Shown one piece after another: positions 25,572-33,917 of a stretch of DNA of 64,000 nucleotides. The DNA comes from Bordetella ansorpii (lineage in GTDB: Bacteria > Pseudomonadota > Gammaproteobacteria > Burkholderiales > Burkholderiaceae_B). Both the position numbers and the translations under genes were made by a program. Position 1 is the stretch's first letter, and every line of letters begins with the position of its first letter. A model generated the notes under the pieces. The model was not told where the DNA came from and did not search any database. It saw only the letters and a program-made list of their open reading frames with translations. Location of the stretch: positions 372,001 to 436,000 of the forward strand of contig NZ_FKIF01000008.1 of NCBI RefSeq assembly GCF_900078705.1, in the 5' to 3' direction.

Positions 25572-27199
25572 CTTCGACGCCGGATTTCGCCGCGCGCCTG
25601 CGCGGCCATTGGCGCGGCTCGTCCGTGCCCGTCCTGCTGGCCGCCGCGGTGTGGCTGGTGTTCCTGGCCTGGCTGCGTCCGCTGACGCTGCCCGATGAAG
25701 GCCGCTACGCCGGCGTGGCGTGGGAAATGCTGCGCAGCGGCGACCTGAGCGTGCCGCTGCTGGACGGCATGCCGTACTTCCACAAGCCGCCGCTGTTCTA
25801 CTGGCTGGCCGCGCTGTCGATGCGCGTGTTCGGCCTGAGCGAGATCGCCGCGCGCCTGCCCTCGCTGCTGATCGCCTGGGCCGCCATCGCCGCCATGTAC
25901 GCCTTCGTGCGCCGCTACCGCGATGGGGCCGCCGCGCGCCTGGCCGTGCTGGTGCTGGCGACGACGCCGCTGTTCTATGGCGGCGCGCAGTTCGCCAACC
26001 TGGACATGTCCGTGGCCGGCATGATCAGCCTGTGCGTGCTGGCGGGCGCCGATACGGTGCTGCGGCGCGCCCATGGGCGCGCCTGGCGAAGCATGGCCGT
26101 GGCGACCGCGGTGCTCGCGGCGCTGGCGGTGCTGGCCAAGGGCCTGATCGGCATCGTGCTGCCGGGCGGCGCCTTGGCCCTCTGGCTGCTGTGGCGGCGC
26201 GACGGCCGAGGTTTTTTGGCGCTGCTGTGGCCGCCGGCCATCGTGGCGTTCGCCGTGGTGGGCGTGCCGTGGTTCTGGATGATGCAGCAGCGATTTCCCG
26301 GCTTCTTCCATTACTTCTTCGTCTACCAGCACTTCCAGCGCTTCGCCGAGGCGGGCTTCAACAATGCCCAGCCGTTCTGGTTCTACCTGCCCGTGCTGGC
26401 CGGCCTGGCGCTGCCCTGGTCGCTGTGGTCGGGCGGCATGTTCCGCAGGCGCTTCTGGTGCGCGGACGATGCGGATGGCCTGCGCCGCCTGATGGCCGTC
26501 TGGCTGGGCGTGGTGCTGGTGTTCTTCTCGCTGCCGGCGTCCAAGCTGGTGGGCTACATCCTGCCGGCCCTGCCGCCGCTGGCGTTCCTGGTGGGCGAAG
26601 TCCTGCGTGATGCCCGCCAGCGCGCCACGTCCGAACTGCCGCCGGGCCGCCTGGTGGTGGTCAGCCTGGGGGTGGCCGCGGTGGTCTGCGTGCTGGCCGT
26701 CAGCATCGCCGCCAGCCGGCCGCGCGGCAGCGCCTGGACCATTGCGCCGCAGGTCGCGGCTCGCATGCAGCCTGGCGACACCACCGTATCGCTGCACGCT
26801 TATCCGTTCGATCTGGGGTTCTATACGAAGTCGAGGACGCCGTTCTGGGTCGTCGACGATTGGGACAGCCCCAACATCGCCAAGCGCGACAACTGGCGCA
26901 AAGAGCTGTACGACGCGGGTGAGTTCGACCCCAAGGTGGCCCAGGAAGTCCTGGTGACCACGCCGGTGCTGCGCAAGCGCCTGTGCAGCGCGCAGCCCGG
27001 CGCCCGTTTCTGGGTCTGGGGCGAACTGGGTGACGAGAACACGTATCCGGGACTGTCCGGCGTGCATCCCCAGTTCGTCGAGGGCAGGCGCCGCGTGTGG
27101 CTGCTCGAAGGCGGTCCGGATCTCAGGCAGTCGGTCTGCGGCGGAACGCCCACAGCCGGCTCGCCAGGAACGTCAGCCCCGCCAGTCCCAGCAGGATGA
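25568..27199 (+). CDS. lgmB: ArnT-like lipid A glucosaminyl transferase (GT83)
   Basis: The 543-residue multispanning protein has the ArnT signature near its N-terminus, Pro-Asp-Glu-Gly-Arg-Tyr (about 41-46), and His-Lys-Pro-Pro-Leu-Phe-Tyr-Trp, followed by many membrane helices and a soluble C-terminal part. ArnT enzymes move an amino sugar from undecaprenyl phosphate to lipid A phosphates in the periplasm. In Bordetella the orthologue adds glucosamine, which lowers negative charge and raises resistance to cationic peptides. Its last 77 bases overlap the antisense gtrA gene. Confidence 0.88.
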   Translation: MTSTPDFAARLRGHWRGSSVPVLLAAAVWLVFLAWLRPLTLPDEGRYAGVAWEMLRSGDLSVPLLDGMPYFHKPPLFYWLAALSMRVFGLSEIAARLPSLLIAWAAIAAMYAFVRRYRDGAAARLAVLVLATTPLFYGGAQFANLDMSVAGMISLCVLAGADTVLRRAHGRAWRSMAVATAVLAALAVLAKGLIGIVLPGGALALWLLWRRDGRGFLALLWPPAIVAFAVVGVPWFWMMQQRFPGFFHYFFVYQHFQRFAEAGFNNAQPFWFYLPVLAGLALPWSLWSGGMFRRRFWCADDADGLRRLMAVWLGVVLVFFSLPASKLVGYILPALPPLAFLVGEVLRDARQRATSELPPGRLVVVSLGVAAVVCVLAVSIAASRPRGSAWTIAPQVAARMQPGDTTVSLHAYPFDLGFYTKSRTPFWVVDDWDSPNIAKRDNWRKELYDAGEFDPKVAQEVLVTTPVLRKRLCSAQPGARFWVWGELGDENTYPGLSGVHPQFVEGRRRVWLLEGGPDLRQSVCGGTPTAGSPGTSAPPVPAG

Positions 27200-27518
27200 T
27201 GGCCAGCAGCACGTCGTACGGCAACGGCGTGGCGTGCAGCAGCCAGGCGTACGTGGCTTCGTTCAAGGCGAAGCCGCAGGCCGAAATGAGAAAGAAACGC
27301 CGCGCGGCCACAATCCAGGGCGTCGCGGCATGGCGGAACGTGAGGCGGTAATGACCGTAGAAAGACACCACGAAGGCGACCAGCCAGCCGACGGCGTTGG
27401 CGCCCAATGGTGGCAATCCCAGTCCTTCGACGCTGGCGATCGCCACGCTCCAGTGGGTGGCCGCGGCGGCGCAACCCACGGCGATGAACCAGGCGATCTG
27501 TTTGGCAAGCGCGGACAT
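27123..27518 (-). CDS. GtrA-family small membrane protein, antisense to its lgm neighbours
   Basis: The 131-residue protein has four hydrophobic helices and the GtrA pattern (Phe-Ile-Ala-Val-Gly-Cys in TM1, Asn-Ala-Val-Gly-Trp-Leu-Val-Ala-Phe in TM2, a basic C-terminus with Arg-Leu-Trp-Ala-Phe-Arg-Arg). GtrA proteins are thought to help flip polyprenyl-phosphate sugars across the inner membrane, which fits a lipid A modification locus. It is read leftward while all other lgm genes read rightward. Its 3' end overlaps lgmB by 77 bases, and its start is 12 bases from the divergent deacetylase start. The ATG at 27518 is the best start. Confidence 0.85.
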   Translation of the reverse strand: MSALAKQIAWFIAVGCAAAATHWSVAIASVEGLGLPPLGANAVGWLVAFVVSFYGHYRLTFRHAATPWIVAARRFFLISACGFALNEATYAWLLHATPLPYDVLLAIILLGLAGLTFLASRLWAFRRRPTA

Positions 27519-27530
27519 GAGAATGGACTG

Positions 27531-28409
27531 ATGGACGATCTGTGGCCCGAGATGGGCGAAATGCGGCGCATCATCGTGTGCGCCGACGATTTTGGCATGA
27601 ATTCCTCCGTCGATGAGGGCATCCTGGAGCTGGTGGAAATGGGCCGGTTGAGCGCGGTCAGTTGCCTGTCCACGGGCCCCACGTTCGCGGCGCATGCCGC
27701 GTCGGCGCGCGATGCCGGCGTCGATCTGGGCCTGCACCTGAACCTGACCGAGCCGATGGAAGGCAGCCTGGGGCTGAGCCTGCCGCGCCTGATCGCCAGC
27801 GCGTACACCGGCCTGCTGGATGCGTCGTGGATCGACGCCGCCATCCACTGCCAACTGGATGCGTTCGAACTGGCGGTGGGCCGCGGGCCCGACTACGTCG
27901 ATGGCCACCAGCACGTGCATCAATTGCCCGGGGTGCGCCGGCGCCTGCTGGCCGTGCTGCGCGAACGCTACGGGCATGGCCAGCCCTGGCTGCGCTGCAC
28001 CGTGCCCGGCGCGCAGCAAGGCCAGCGCCCGGCGGACGTATTCAAGGCGCGCATCATCGGCGCGCTGGGCGCACGCGCCTTGCGGCGCCAGGCCCGGGAA
28101 GGCGGCTGGCGGCAGAACAATGGCTTGCTGGGCGTCTATGGATTGAGCGGCGGCGCGCCTGCCTATTCGCAGCGCCTGTACGCCTGGCTGCGCGCGGCGC
28201 GCGATGGCGACCTGCTGATGTGCCATCCCGCGGCGCCCTCGGCGACCTATCCGGATGGGCTGTCGGCGCAGCGCGCCGCCGAGTACGAGGTGCTGGCGCG
28301 GCCGGCGCTGTCGACCTGGCTGGCGGCCAACGGGGTCCACATCTCGCGTTTTGGCGCGTTGCGCAGGCACGCTGTGCGCGAATCGGGTATGGTCCACGCT
28401 GCGTCCTGA
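27531..28409 (+). CDS. lgmC: YdjC/ChbG-type carbohydrate deacetylase of the lgm locus
   Basis: The protein has the YdjC metal site: Cys-Ala-Asp-Asp-Phe-Gly near residue 18-23, Gly-Leu-His-Leu-Asn, and Asp-Gly-His-Gln-His-Val-His. These enzymes remove N-acetyl groups from sugars. Here the probable substrate is undecaprenyl-phosphate-GlcNAc, giving the glucosamine donor for the ArnT-like transferase. The symbol follows the B. pertussis naming as I recall it. ATG at 27531 gives 292 residues; in-frame ATGs at 27552 and 27561 are alternatives. Confidence 0.82.
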   Translation: MDDLWPEMGEMRRIIVCADDFGMNSSVDEGILELVEMGRLSAVSCLSTGPTFAAHAASARDAGVDLGLHLNLTEPMEGSLGLSLPRLIASAYTGLLDASWIDAAIHCQLDAFELAVGRGPDYVDGHQHVHQLPGVRRRLLAVLRERYGHGQPWLRCTVPGAQQGQRPADVFKARIIGALGARALRRQAREGGWRQNNGLLGVYGLSGGAPAYSQRLYAWLRAARDGDLLMCHPAAPSATYPDGLSAQRAAEYEVLARPALSTWLAANGVHISRFGALRRHAVRESGMVHAAS

Positions 28410-28453
28410 CATCCCAACGCGCAGCTGCCGGCCCCCATGGGCCGGAAACCTCC

Positions 28454-28897
28454 ATGAAGTCACCCGCCAAGTCCCTGAAAGAGCGTTTCCTGCACGCCTT
28501 TTTCTTCGAGATCATCGCCATTGTCCTGAGCGCGCCCGTGGCGGCCTGGGCCATGCACGAGTCCGTACTGGACATGGGCCTGCTGACCGCCGCCATCGCC
28601 CTGGTGGCGCTGTTCTGGAACATGGCCTACAACGCCGGCTTCGAACGCATGGAGCGCCGCTGGGGCCTGCGCCGCAGCGTGCCGGTGCGCGTGCTGCACG
28701 CCGTCGGTTTCGAGGGCGGGCTGGTGCTGATCGTCGTGCCGCTGGCGGCGTTGTGGCTGGGCATCGGGCTGTGGCAGGCGCTGTTGCTGGATATCGGCCT
28801 GCTGGCGTTCTACCTGCCGTATGCGTTTTTCTACAACCTGGCCTACGACCGGCTGCGGGCCCGCTGGTGGGGGCGCCCCGCGCGGGGCGAGGCCTGA
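28454..28897 (+). CDS. PACE-family (AceI-like) biocide efflux protein
   Basis: The 147-residue protein consists of two tandem bacterial transmembrane pair units with four helices. Glu19 in the first helix (Phe-Phe-Phe-Glu-Ile-Ile) matches the essential glutamate of AceI, and Trp-Asn-x-x-Tyr-Asn and Tyr-Leu-Pro-Tyr-Ala-Phe-Phe-Tyr-Asn mark the repeats. PACE proteins export chlorhexidine and similar cationic biocides. It lies 44 bases after the deacetylase gene and may share its transcript. The native substrate is uncertain for the family. Confidence 0.9.
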   Translation: MKSPAKSLKERFLHAFFFEIIAIVLSAPVAAWAMHESVLDMGLLTAAIALVALFWNMAYNAGFERMERRWGLRRSVPVRVLHAVGFEGGLVLIVVPLAALWLGIGLWQALLLDIGLLAFYLPYAFFYNLAYDRLRARWWGRPARGEA

Positions 28898-28964
28898 GCC
28901 CGCCGGGCCGCCGTGGCGGCCAAGGCCGGATCGCGGCACCGGACACCCATCCGGCCAGCCGGAA

Positions 28965-29879
28965 TCAAGATTCCTTGGCGCCAGAGCCCGCCCTCAGCGC
29001 GGGCGGACGATACGCGTGGCCCGCATCGCGGATGAAGCCGCGCACGGCATCGTCGTAGACCTCGCCGCTGCGTATCGCGTTGGAGTGCGCGGCGCCTTCT
29101 ATCTTCACCAGGCGCTTCAGGCCGGGCGGCACGCTGCGCGCGGCGGCATAAAGCTCGTCGCTCATGGTGTGCGGCACGACGGCATCCGCGGTGCCGTGCA
29201 GGAACAGCACCGGCAACGTCAGCCCGCCCAGCTTGTCGACCGAAGCGAAAGGCTGCGTCACCAGTAGGCTGGCGCCCGGCAGCCAGCCCCAGCGCATCGT
29301 GCCCAGCATGGCGGCCACGCTGGTGAAACTGGATTCGACCACCAGGCCGGCGAAGGCGGGGCGGTCGCGCCGCGCGGCCAGGCCGATGGCGATGGCGCCG
29401 CCCAGGCTGTGGCCGTACACGATGCGGCGGGCCGGATCGGGCTGGCGCCGCGCCAGCTCCGCCAGGGCGGCCGCGGCGTCCTCGCCGGCCGTGCTTTCCG
29501 ACGGCAGCAGCGCCGTGGAGGCGCCGAAACCCCGGTAGTCGATGGCCAGCACGGAATAGCCCAGGCGCGTCCAGGCGTCGATGCGGAACGCGCCGCCATT
29601 CAGGTTCCAGCGCGCGCCGTGCAGGTACAGCACCGTGGGCGCATCGGCCTGCGGGGCCTGCCAGTACCAGGCATTGACCTTGTCGCCGTTGGGCAGCGTC
29701 AGGTCGTAGACCTCGGTGCCGGCCTGGGGCTCGCGCCACCAATGGCGTTGCTCGGCCTGCGGGGAGAAGATCGCTGAACGCTGCCAGGCGTCCAGTTGCG
29801 TACAGCCGATGGCGCCCGCCGCGACCAGGACGGCGGCGGCAACGAGACGGCGCGGTGGCAGGCGAAGCAGGGGGGGCAT
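28965..29879 (-). CDS. Alpha/beta-hydrolase lipoprotein (BEM46/YfhR-like)
   Basis: From the ATG at 29879 the 304-residue protein opens with a basic, hydrophobic signal and a lipobox-like Gly-Ala-Ile-Gly-Cys26. The hydrolase core has the oxyanion strand Leu-Tyr-Leu-His-Gly-Ala-Arg, the nucleophile elbow Gly-His-Ser-Leu-Gly-Gly, Asp in Leu-His-Gly-Thr-Ala-Asp and His in Ala-Ala-His-Ser. It is probably an outer- or inner-membrane esterase or peptidase-like enzyme facing the periplasm; the substrate is unknown. It converges on the PACE gene. Confidence 0.87.
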   Translation of the reverse strand: MPPLLRLPPRRLVAAAVLVAAGAIGCTQLDAWQRSAIFSPQAEQRHWWREPQAGTEVYDLTLPNGDKVNAWYWQAPQADAPTVLYLHGARWNLNGGAFRIDAWTRLGYSVLAIDYRGFGASTALLPSESTAGEDAAAALAELARRQPDPARRIVYGHSLGGAIAIGLAARRDRPAFAGLVVESSFTSVAAMLGTMRWGWLPGASLLVTQPFASVDKLGGLTLPVLFLHGTADAVVPHTMSDELYAAARSVPPGLKRLVKIEGAAHSNAIRSGEVYDDAVRGFIRDAGHAYRPPALRAGSGAKES

Positions 29880-30008
29880 GGAAATCTCGGACTGTCCCGC
29901 GCGGCCAGGGTTCCCTGTAACCGGGTCAGGACAATCCCGGGCCAGGGACCGTGATGCCGGTCGCCGAAGGCCGCCGCGCTTGGGCCGGCCGGTTCGCATG
30001 GCCCGGCG

Positions 30009-30896
30009 TCAAGCCGCCTGCGGCCTGGCCTGCCGTGTCAGTTGCAGCCAGGCTTGCGCGGCTGGGGACAGATGGCTGCCGCGCCGCCAGATCAGTCCGA
30101 TCTCCCAGTCGGTGCCTTCGTCCTCCAGGGGCACGCACCGCACGCCGGCCCGGCGCCGCGCGGTGACTTCCATGCGCGGCAGGAAGGCCACCCCCAGGCC
30201 GGCGGCCACCAGCGCGATGATGAAGTCGATCTGTCCGCTGCGCGCCACGGTCGACGGCGTGAAACCCGCGCGCAGGCAGGCCTGGTCCAGGATCTGGTTC
30301 AGCGCGAATCCGCTCTCGAACAGGATGAACGGCGAGTCTTGCAAGTCGCGAAGGCTGACGCGCTTGGCGCGCGCGTGTTCGTGATCGGGCGAAAGCAGCG
30401 CCAGCAGGGGTTCTCGCGCCACCGGCTGCCATTCGCAGTCGGCGGGAACGGGCGTGAGCGAGGCGGCCAGCTCCAGTTCGCCCGCCATCACCATTTCTTC
30501 CAGCCGGCGGCTGCCGCGCTCGACCAGGCTGATCTCGATGGCCGGATAGCGGCTGCGAAAGCGCGCGAACATCGGGGCGAACAGGGAAGCGCTGCCCAGG
30601 GGCGGCAGGCCCAGTCGCAGCGTGCCGCGTTTCAGGCCACGCAGGTCGTCCAGTTCGGCCCGCAGGTCGTCCCGCTCCGCCAGCATCGACACCGCGCGGC
30701 GGTAGACGATCTCGCCGGCCTGCGTCAGCTTGGGCGGCTGCGCCTGGCGGTCCAGCAGCACCATGCCCAGTTCGTCCTCCAACTGGCGGATGGCCTTGCT
30801 GACCGTGGGTTGCGTGGCGTAGACGGCGCGAGCGGCTTGCGAGAACCCCCCCTGGCGCACGACTTCGACCAGGGCGCGCAGTGGGCGTAGCTCCAT
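30009..30896 (-). CDS. LysR-family regulator, CidR-like by position
   Basis: The 295-residue protein has the LysR winged helix (Gln-Ala-Ala-Arg-Ala-Val-Tyr-Ala-Thr-Gln-Pro-Thr-Val-Ser-Lys-Ala-Ile) and effector domain. It is divergent from cidA/cidB with 115 bases between starts, which hold two inverted repeats. In firmicutes cidAB is run by the LysR protein CidR, so a similar role, perhaps sensing acetate or another weak acid, is likely but inferred. The ATG at 30896 matches the normal LysR start Met-Glu-Leu-Arg-Pro-Leu. Confidence 0.9.
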   Translation of the reverse strand: MELRPLRALVEVVRQGGFSQAARAVYATQPTVSKAIRQLEDELGMVLLDRQAQPPKLTQAGEIVYRRAVSMLAERDDLRAELDDLRGLKRGTLRLGLPPLGSASLFAPMFARFRSRYPAIEISLVERGSRRLEEMVMAGELELAASLTPVPADCEWQPVAREPLLALLSPDHEHARAKRVSLRDLQDSPFILFESGFALNQILDQACLRAGFTPSTVARSGQIDFIIALVAAGLGVAFLPRMEVTARRRAGVRCVPLEDEGTDWEIGLIWRRGSHLSPAAQAWLQLTRQARPQAA

Positions 30897-30921
30897 CGGG
30901 ACGGGTCTCCTTTTCCTGTCT

Positions 30922-30967
30922 ATTCCAGAATGGAATTTTGGGGATTCATAGAATTCATTTTATCTAT
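30922..30967. promoter_or_regulatory. LysR-type binding sites between the regulator and cidA
   Basis: ATTCCA-GAA-TGGAAT (30922-30936) is a perfect palindrome containing the LysR T-N11-A pattern. ATAGA-N10-TCTAT (30948-30967) is a second inverted repeat nearer cidA. This tandem matches a recognition plus activation site layout. Confidence 0.6.
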
Positions 30968-31011
30968 GACTCCCCCAGGCGTACAAAGGATACCTGCTTC
31001 CTGGTGTCATC

Positions 31012-31419
31012 ATGGCCTGCCGTCGTTCGTCTCTCCTGCCTTTCCGTCTCGCCCTGCGCCGCAGCCGCCTGCTGCAGATCGCGCTCATCGTGCTGTTTGC
31101 CCTGGCGGGGCAGGCACTGGCAGGCTGGTCCGGCCTGCCGGTGCCCGGCGGCGTGCTGGGCCTGCTGATGGTGCTGGCGCTGCTGGCCAGCGGACGCCTG
31201 CCGATCCGCGCGGTGCGCCTGGGCGCCAGTTGGCTGCTGGCCGAGATGCTGCTGTTCTTCGTGCCCGCGGTGATGTCGGTGCTGGACCACCGGGAGTTCC
31301 TGGGCGTGCTGGGCCTGAAGCTGCTGGCGGTCATCGCGCTGGGCACGCTGCTGGTGATGGCGGGCACGGCCATCACGATCGACCTGTGCTATCGCTGGAT
31401 GCATCGCCGTGCGGCCTGA
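31012..31419 (+). CDS. cidA: CidA/LrgA-family holin-like protein
   Basis: The 135-residue protein has four membrane helices and LrgA/CidA marks such as Leu-Pro-Val-Pro-Gly-Gly-Val-Leu-Gly-Leu and Glu-Met-Leu-Leu-Phe-Phe-Val-Pro-Ala. Family members act with CidB/LrgB in murein hydrolase export, cell lysis control, or transport of pyruvate or related small acids. It overlaps cidB by 11 bases. The N-terminus is basic. Confidence 0.9.
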   Translation: MACRRSSLLPFRLALRRSRLLQIALIVLFALAGQALAGWSGLPVPGGVLGLLMVLALLASGRLPIRAVRLGASWLLAEMLLFFVPAVMSVLDHREFLGVLGLKLLAVIALGTLLVMAGTAITIDLCYRWMHRRAA

Positions 31420-32101
31420 ATTCGACCTGGTCTTCTGGCCGCTGGCCACAGTGGCGGCCTATCTGGTGGCGCGCTGGTCGTACCGCCGCATGCCGGCATG
31501 GTGGACGTCCACCCTCGTGATGGCTCCCGCGATCCTGCTGGCGCTGGCGATCCTGTTGCAGGCGGGCTACACGGGATATATGTCGGGCTCGCACTGGCTG
31601 ATGTCGATGCTGGGTCCGGTGCTGGTGGCCTTCGCGCTGCCGTTGTACGAGCAGCGGGCGCTGATCCGCCGCTATTGGCCGCTGCTGGTGGCGGGGGTGA
31701 TGGCGGGCAGCCTGATCGCGGGCGTCAGCGCCTGGCTGCTGGGTACCTTGCTCCATCTGCCGGCCGACATGCGCCTGAGCCTGCTGCCGCGTTCGATCGC
31801 CACGCCGTTCGCGATGTCGGTGTCTTCGCATGTGGGCGGCAAGCCCGACCTGACGGCGGTGTTCGTGATCGTCACGGGTGTGCTGGGCACGGTGATGGGA
31901 GGATGGTTGCGCACGTGGCTGCCGTTGCGGTCTTCCCTGGCGCGCGGCGCGCTATTCGGGATGGGAGCGCATGGCGCCGGCACGGCGAAGGCGCGGGAGT
32001 TCGCGGCGGAAGAGGGCGCGGTGGCCGGGTTGGTGATGGTGCTGGCCGGGCTGTTCAATGTGTTCGTGACGCCGGCGGTGGTCTATTGGCTGATGGCTTA
32101 G
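31409..32101 (+). CDS. cidB: CidB/LrgB-family membrane protein
   Basis: The 230-residue protein has about seven membrane helices and LrgB signatures (Ser-Ile-Ala-Thr-Pro-Phe-Ala-Met, Gly-Ala-His-Gly-Ala-Gly-Thr-Ala-Lys-Ala). It starts at GTG 31409 inside the end of cidA, showing translational coupling. With CidA it forms the membrane unit of a holin-like or small-acid transport system. Confidence 0.92.
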   Translation: MRPEFDLVFWPLATVAAYLVARWSYRRMPAWWTSTLVMAPAILLALAILLQAGYTGYMSGSHWLMSMLGPVLVAFALPLYEQRALIRRYWPLLVAGVMAGSLIAGVSAWLLGTLLHLPADMRLSLLPRSIATPFAMSVSSHVGGKPDLTAVFVIVTGVLGTVMGGWLRTWLPLRSSLARGALFGMGAHGAGTAKAREFAAEEGAVAGLVMVLAGLFNVFVTPAVVYWLMA

Positions 32102-32226
32102 GGGGCGTGGCCTGCGTTGTCGATGCGGTAGGCGCTTCTTGCTGCGGGTCCTGGCTGATTCAACGCAGTGCCATGATCGCGTCCGCCCATCCAGCAGCGT
32201 CCGCATGGTCGAGGTGAGGGGTGGCG

Positions 32227-32886
32227 TCAGCGTTGGGTCGTCAGCATCCGCACCAGTTCCCATGCCACCGGATACAGCGACGCCACCAGCAGGATGGCCA
32301 TCCCCAGGTTGAACGCCTTGATCGCGTTCGGGCGGTGCAGCCAGCGGCGCAGGCCGCTGCCGAACAGCACCCAGACGCTGATGGCGGGCAGGTTGACGGC
32401 GCAGCAGACGAGCGAGGCGATGATCAGGTTGCCGAAGAAGCCGACCTGCGGAGTGTAGGTGGCGATGATGCCCACCGACATCACCCAGGCCTTGGGATTG
32501 ACCCACTGGAACAGGGCCGCCTGCATGAAGGTGAAGGGCTTGCCGCGCGCCTCGCCGGTTTCCAGCGGGCCGGAGTTGGCGATCTTCCAGGCCAGGTACA
32601 GCAGGTAGGCGGTGCCGGCGTATTTCAGGATGTCGTACAGCACCGGCGCCTGCTGGAAGACGGCGCCCAGGCCCAGGCCCACCAGCAGCACCATCAGCGA
32701 GAAGCCGATATTCACGCCCATCATGTGCGGCACGCTGCGGCGAAAGCCGAAGGTCAGGCCGGACGAGGCCAGCATCACGTTGTTGGGGCCCGGCGTGATG
32801 GACGAGACCAGGGCGAACAGGGCCAGGGGGCCCAGCAGGGACAGCGAGGCCAGGGGCAATTGGCTCAGGGTATCGATGCCGTTCAT
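32227..32886 (-). CDS. LysE-family amino acid exporter
   Basis: The 219-residue protein has about six hydrophobic helices and the LysE motif Ile-Thr-Pro-Gly-Pro-Asn-Asn-Val-Met near residue 31, plus Gln-Trp-Val-Asn-Pro-Lys-Ala-Trp. It should export an amino acid or homoserine-lactone-like compound. Its start overlaps the end of the EamA gene by four bases. Both lie divergent from the MocR regulator and are probably controlled by it. Confidence 0.9.
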   Translation of the reverse strand: MNGIDTLSQLPLASLSLLGPLALFALVSSITPGPNNVMLASSGLTFGFRRSVPHMMGVNIGFSLMVLLVGLGLGAVFQQAPVLYDILKYAGTAYLLYLAWKIANSGPLETGEARGKPFTFMQAALFQWVNPKAWVMSVGIIATYTPQVGFFGNLIIASLVCCAVNLPAISVWVLFGSGLRRWLHRPNAIKAFNLGMAILLVASLYPVAWELVRMLTTQR

Positions 32887-33794
32887 CGCGAACCTCCCAC
32901 CAGGGCGCGGCGGCCGCCCGCGATGATCGCGATCACGGCCACGGCAAAGACGAATGTACCGGGGTCCACGCTTTCGCCGAACACCAGGGCGGCGGCCAGC
33001 ACGGTCAGGAAGGGCTGCAGCAACTGGATCTGTCCCACGCGGGCGATGCCGCCCACCGCCAGGCCGCGATACCAGGCGAAGAAACCCAGGAACATCGAGC
33101 CGAACGCCAGGTAGGCGCAGGCGAACAGGGCTTCCCGCGAGGGCATGGCGGCCTCCAGGGCCATCCAGCCCACGGGCAGCGCCAGCACCGGGGCGCTGAT
33201 CGCCAGGGCCCAGCAGATGGTGCGCCAGCCGCCCAGCGTGCGCGAGGCCCGTGCGCCTTCGGCATAGCCCATGCCGCCCAGCAGCACGGCCAGCAGCAGC
33301 CACAGGTCTGCCGCCTGCAGCTCGCCGTGGCCCTGGCGCAGCGCATAGGCCGTCACCAGGGCGGCGCCGGCCAGCGCCCACAGCCAGAAGCGCGGCGAGG
33401 GCCGTTCGCCGCTGCGCCACACCGCGAAGGCCGCCGTCGACAGCGGCAGCAGGCCATTGACCACCGCGCCATGCGACGAGGGCACGGTCTGCATGGCCAG
33501 CGTCGACGCCAGGGGCCAGCCCGCCACGATGCCGATGGCGGCCAGGATCACGCCGGACCATTCGCGGCGGTCGGGCACACGGCTGCGCGTCAGGACCAGC
33601 AGCGCAATGGCGGGAATGGCGGCCACCAGCGCGCGGCCCAGGCCGATCAGCAGCGGGGACAGTTCGGCGACGGCCACGCGCGTCATGGGCAGCGTCAGGC
33701 TGAAGACGACCACGCCCAGCAGGCCGTAGCCATAGCCTTCCCAGACGGGCGGGGCGGAGGAAGGTGAAAGGGGGACGGCGGAAGAGCGTGCCAT
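32883..33794 (-). CDS. EamA-family (DMT) transporter
   Basis: From the ATG at 33794 the 303-residue protein has ten membrane helices as two EamA halves, with Ala-Tyr-Leu-Ala-Phe-Gly-Ser-Met-Phe-Leu-Gly-Phe-Phe in the second half. GGAA about nine bases upstream supports this start over the ATG at 33815. It is probably a metabolite or amino acid exporter, co-transcribed with the LysE gene. The adjacent MocR gene suggests a link to amino acid or PLP-related metabolism. Confidence 0.88.
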   Translation of the reverse strand: MARSSAVPLSPSSAPPVWEGYGYGLLGVVVFSLTLPMTRVAVAELSPLLIGLGRALVAAIPAIALLVLTRSRVPDRREWSGVILAAIGIVAGWPLASTLAMQTVPSSHGAVVNGLLPLSTAAFAVWRSGERPSPRFWLWALAGAALVTAYALRQGHGELQAADLWLLLAVLLGGMGYAEGARASRTLGGWRTICWALAISAPVLALPVGWMALEAAMPSREALFACAYLAFGSMFLGFFAWYRGLAVGGIARVGQIQLLQPFLTVLAAALVFGESVDPGTFVFAVAVIAIIAGGRRALVGGSR

Positions 33795-33858
33795 GCGGGG
33801 TTCCAGAAAAGCCACACTTGCCCCGAGGGGCGATTGCTGTCACTCTACGCACAGTTAA

Positions 33859-33880
33859 CGGTACAGTACCGGTACACTTT
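33859..33880. promoter_or_regulatory. Direct repeat, probable MocR-binding site
   Basis: CGGTACAGTAC and CGGTACACTTT are adjacent direct repeats with an 11-bp period, one helical turn, midway between the EamA and MocR starts. MocR regulators commonly bind direct repeats. The sequence also offers AT-rich promoter-like flanks. Confidence 0.55.
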
Positions 33881-33917
33881 TCCAGTTCATTTTGCGGACT
33901 GGCCTGGTGGAACTTCC

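Noticed and set aside
28906-28921. A hairpin between the PACE gene and the lipoprotein hydrolase
   Set aside because: GGCCGCC/GGCGGCC has only a two-base loop and no T-run; it is likely chance in GC-rich DNA.
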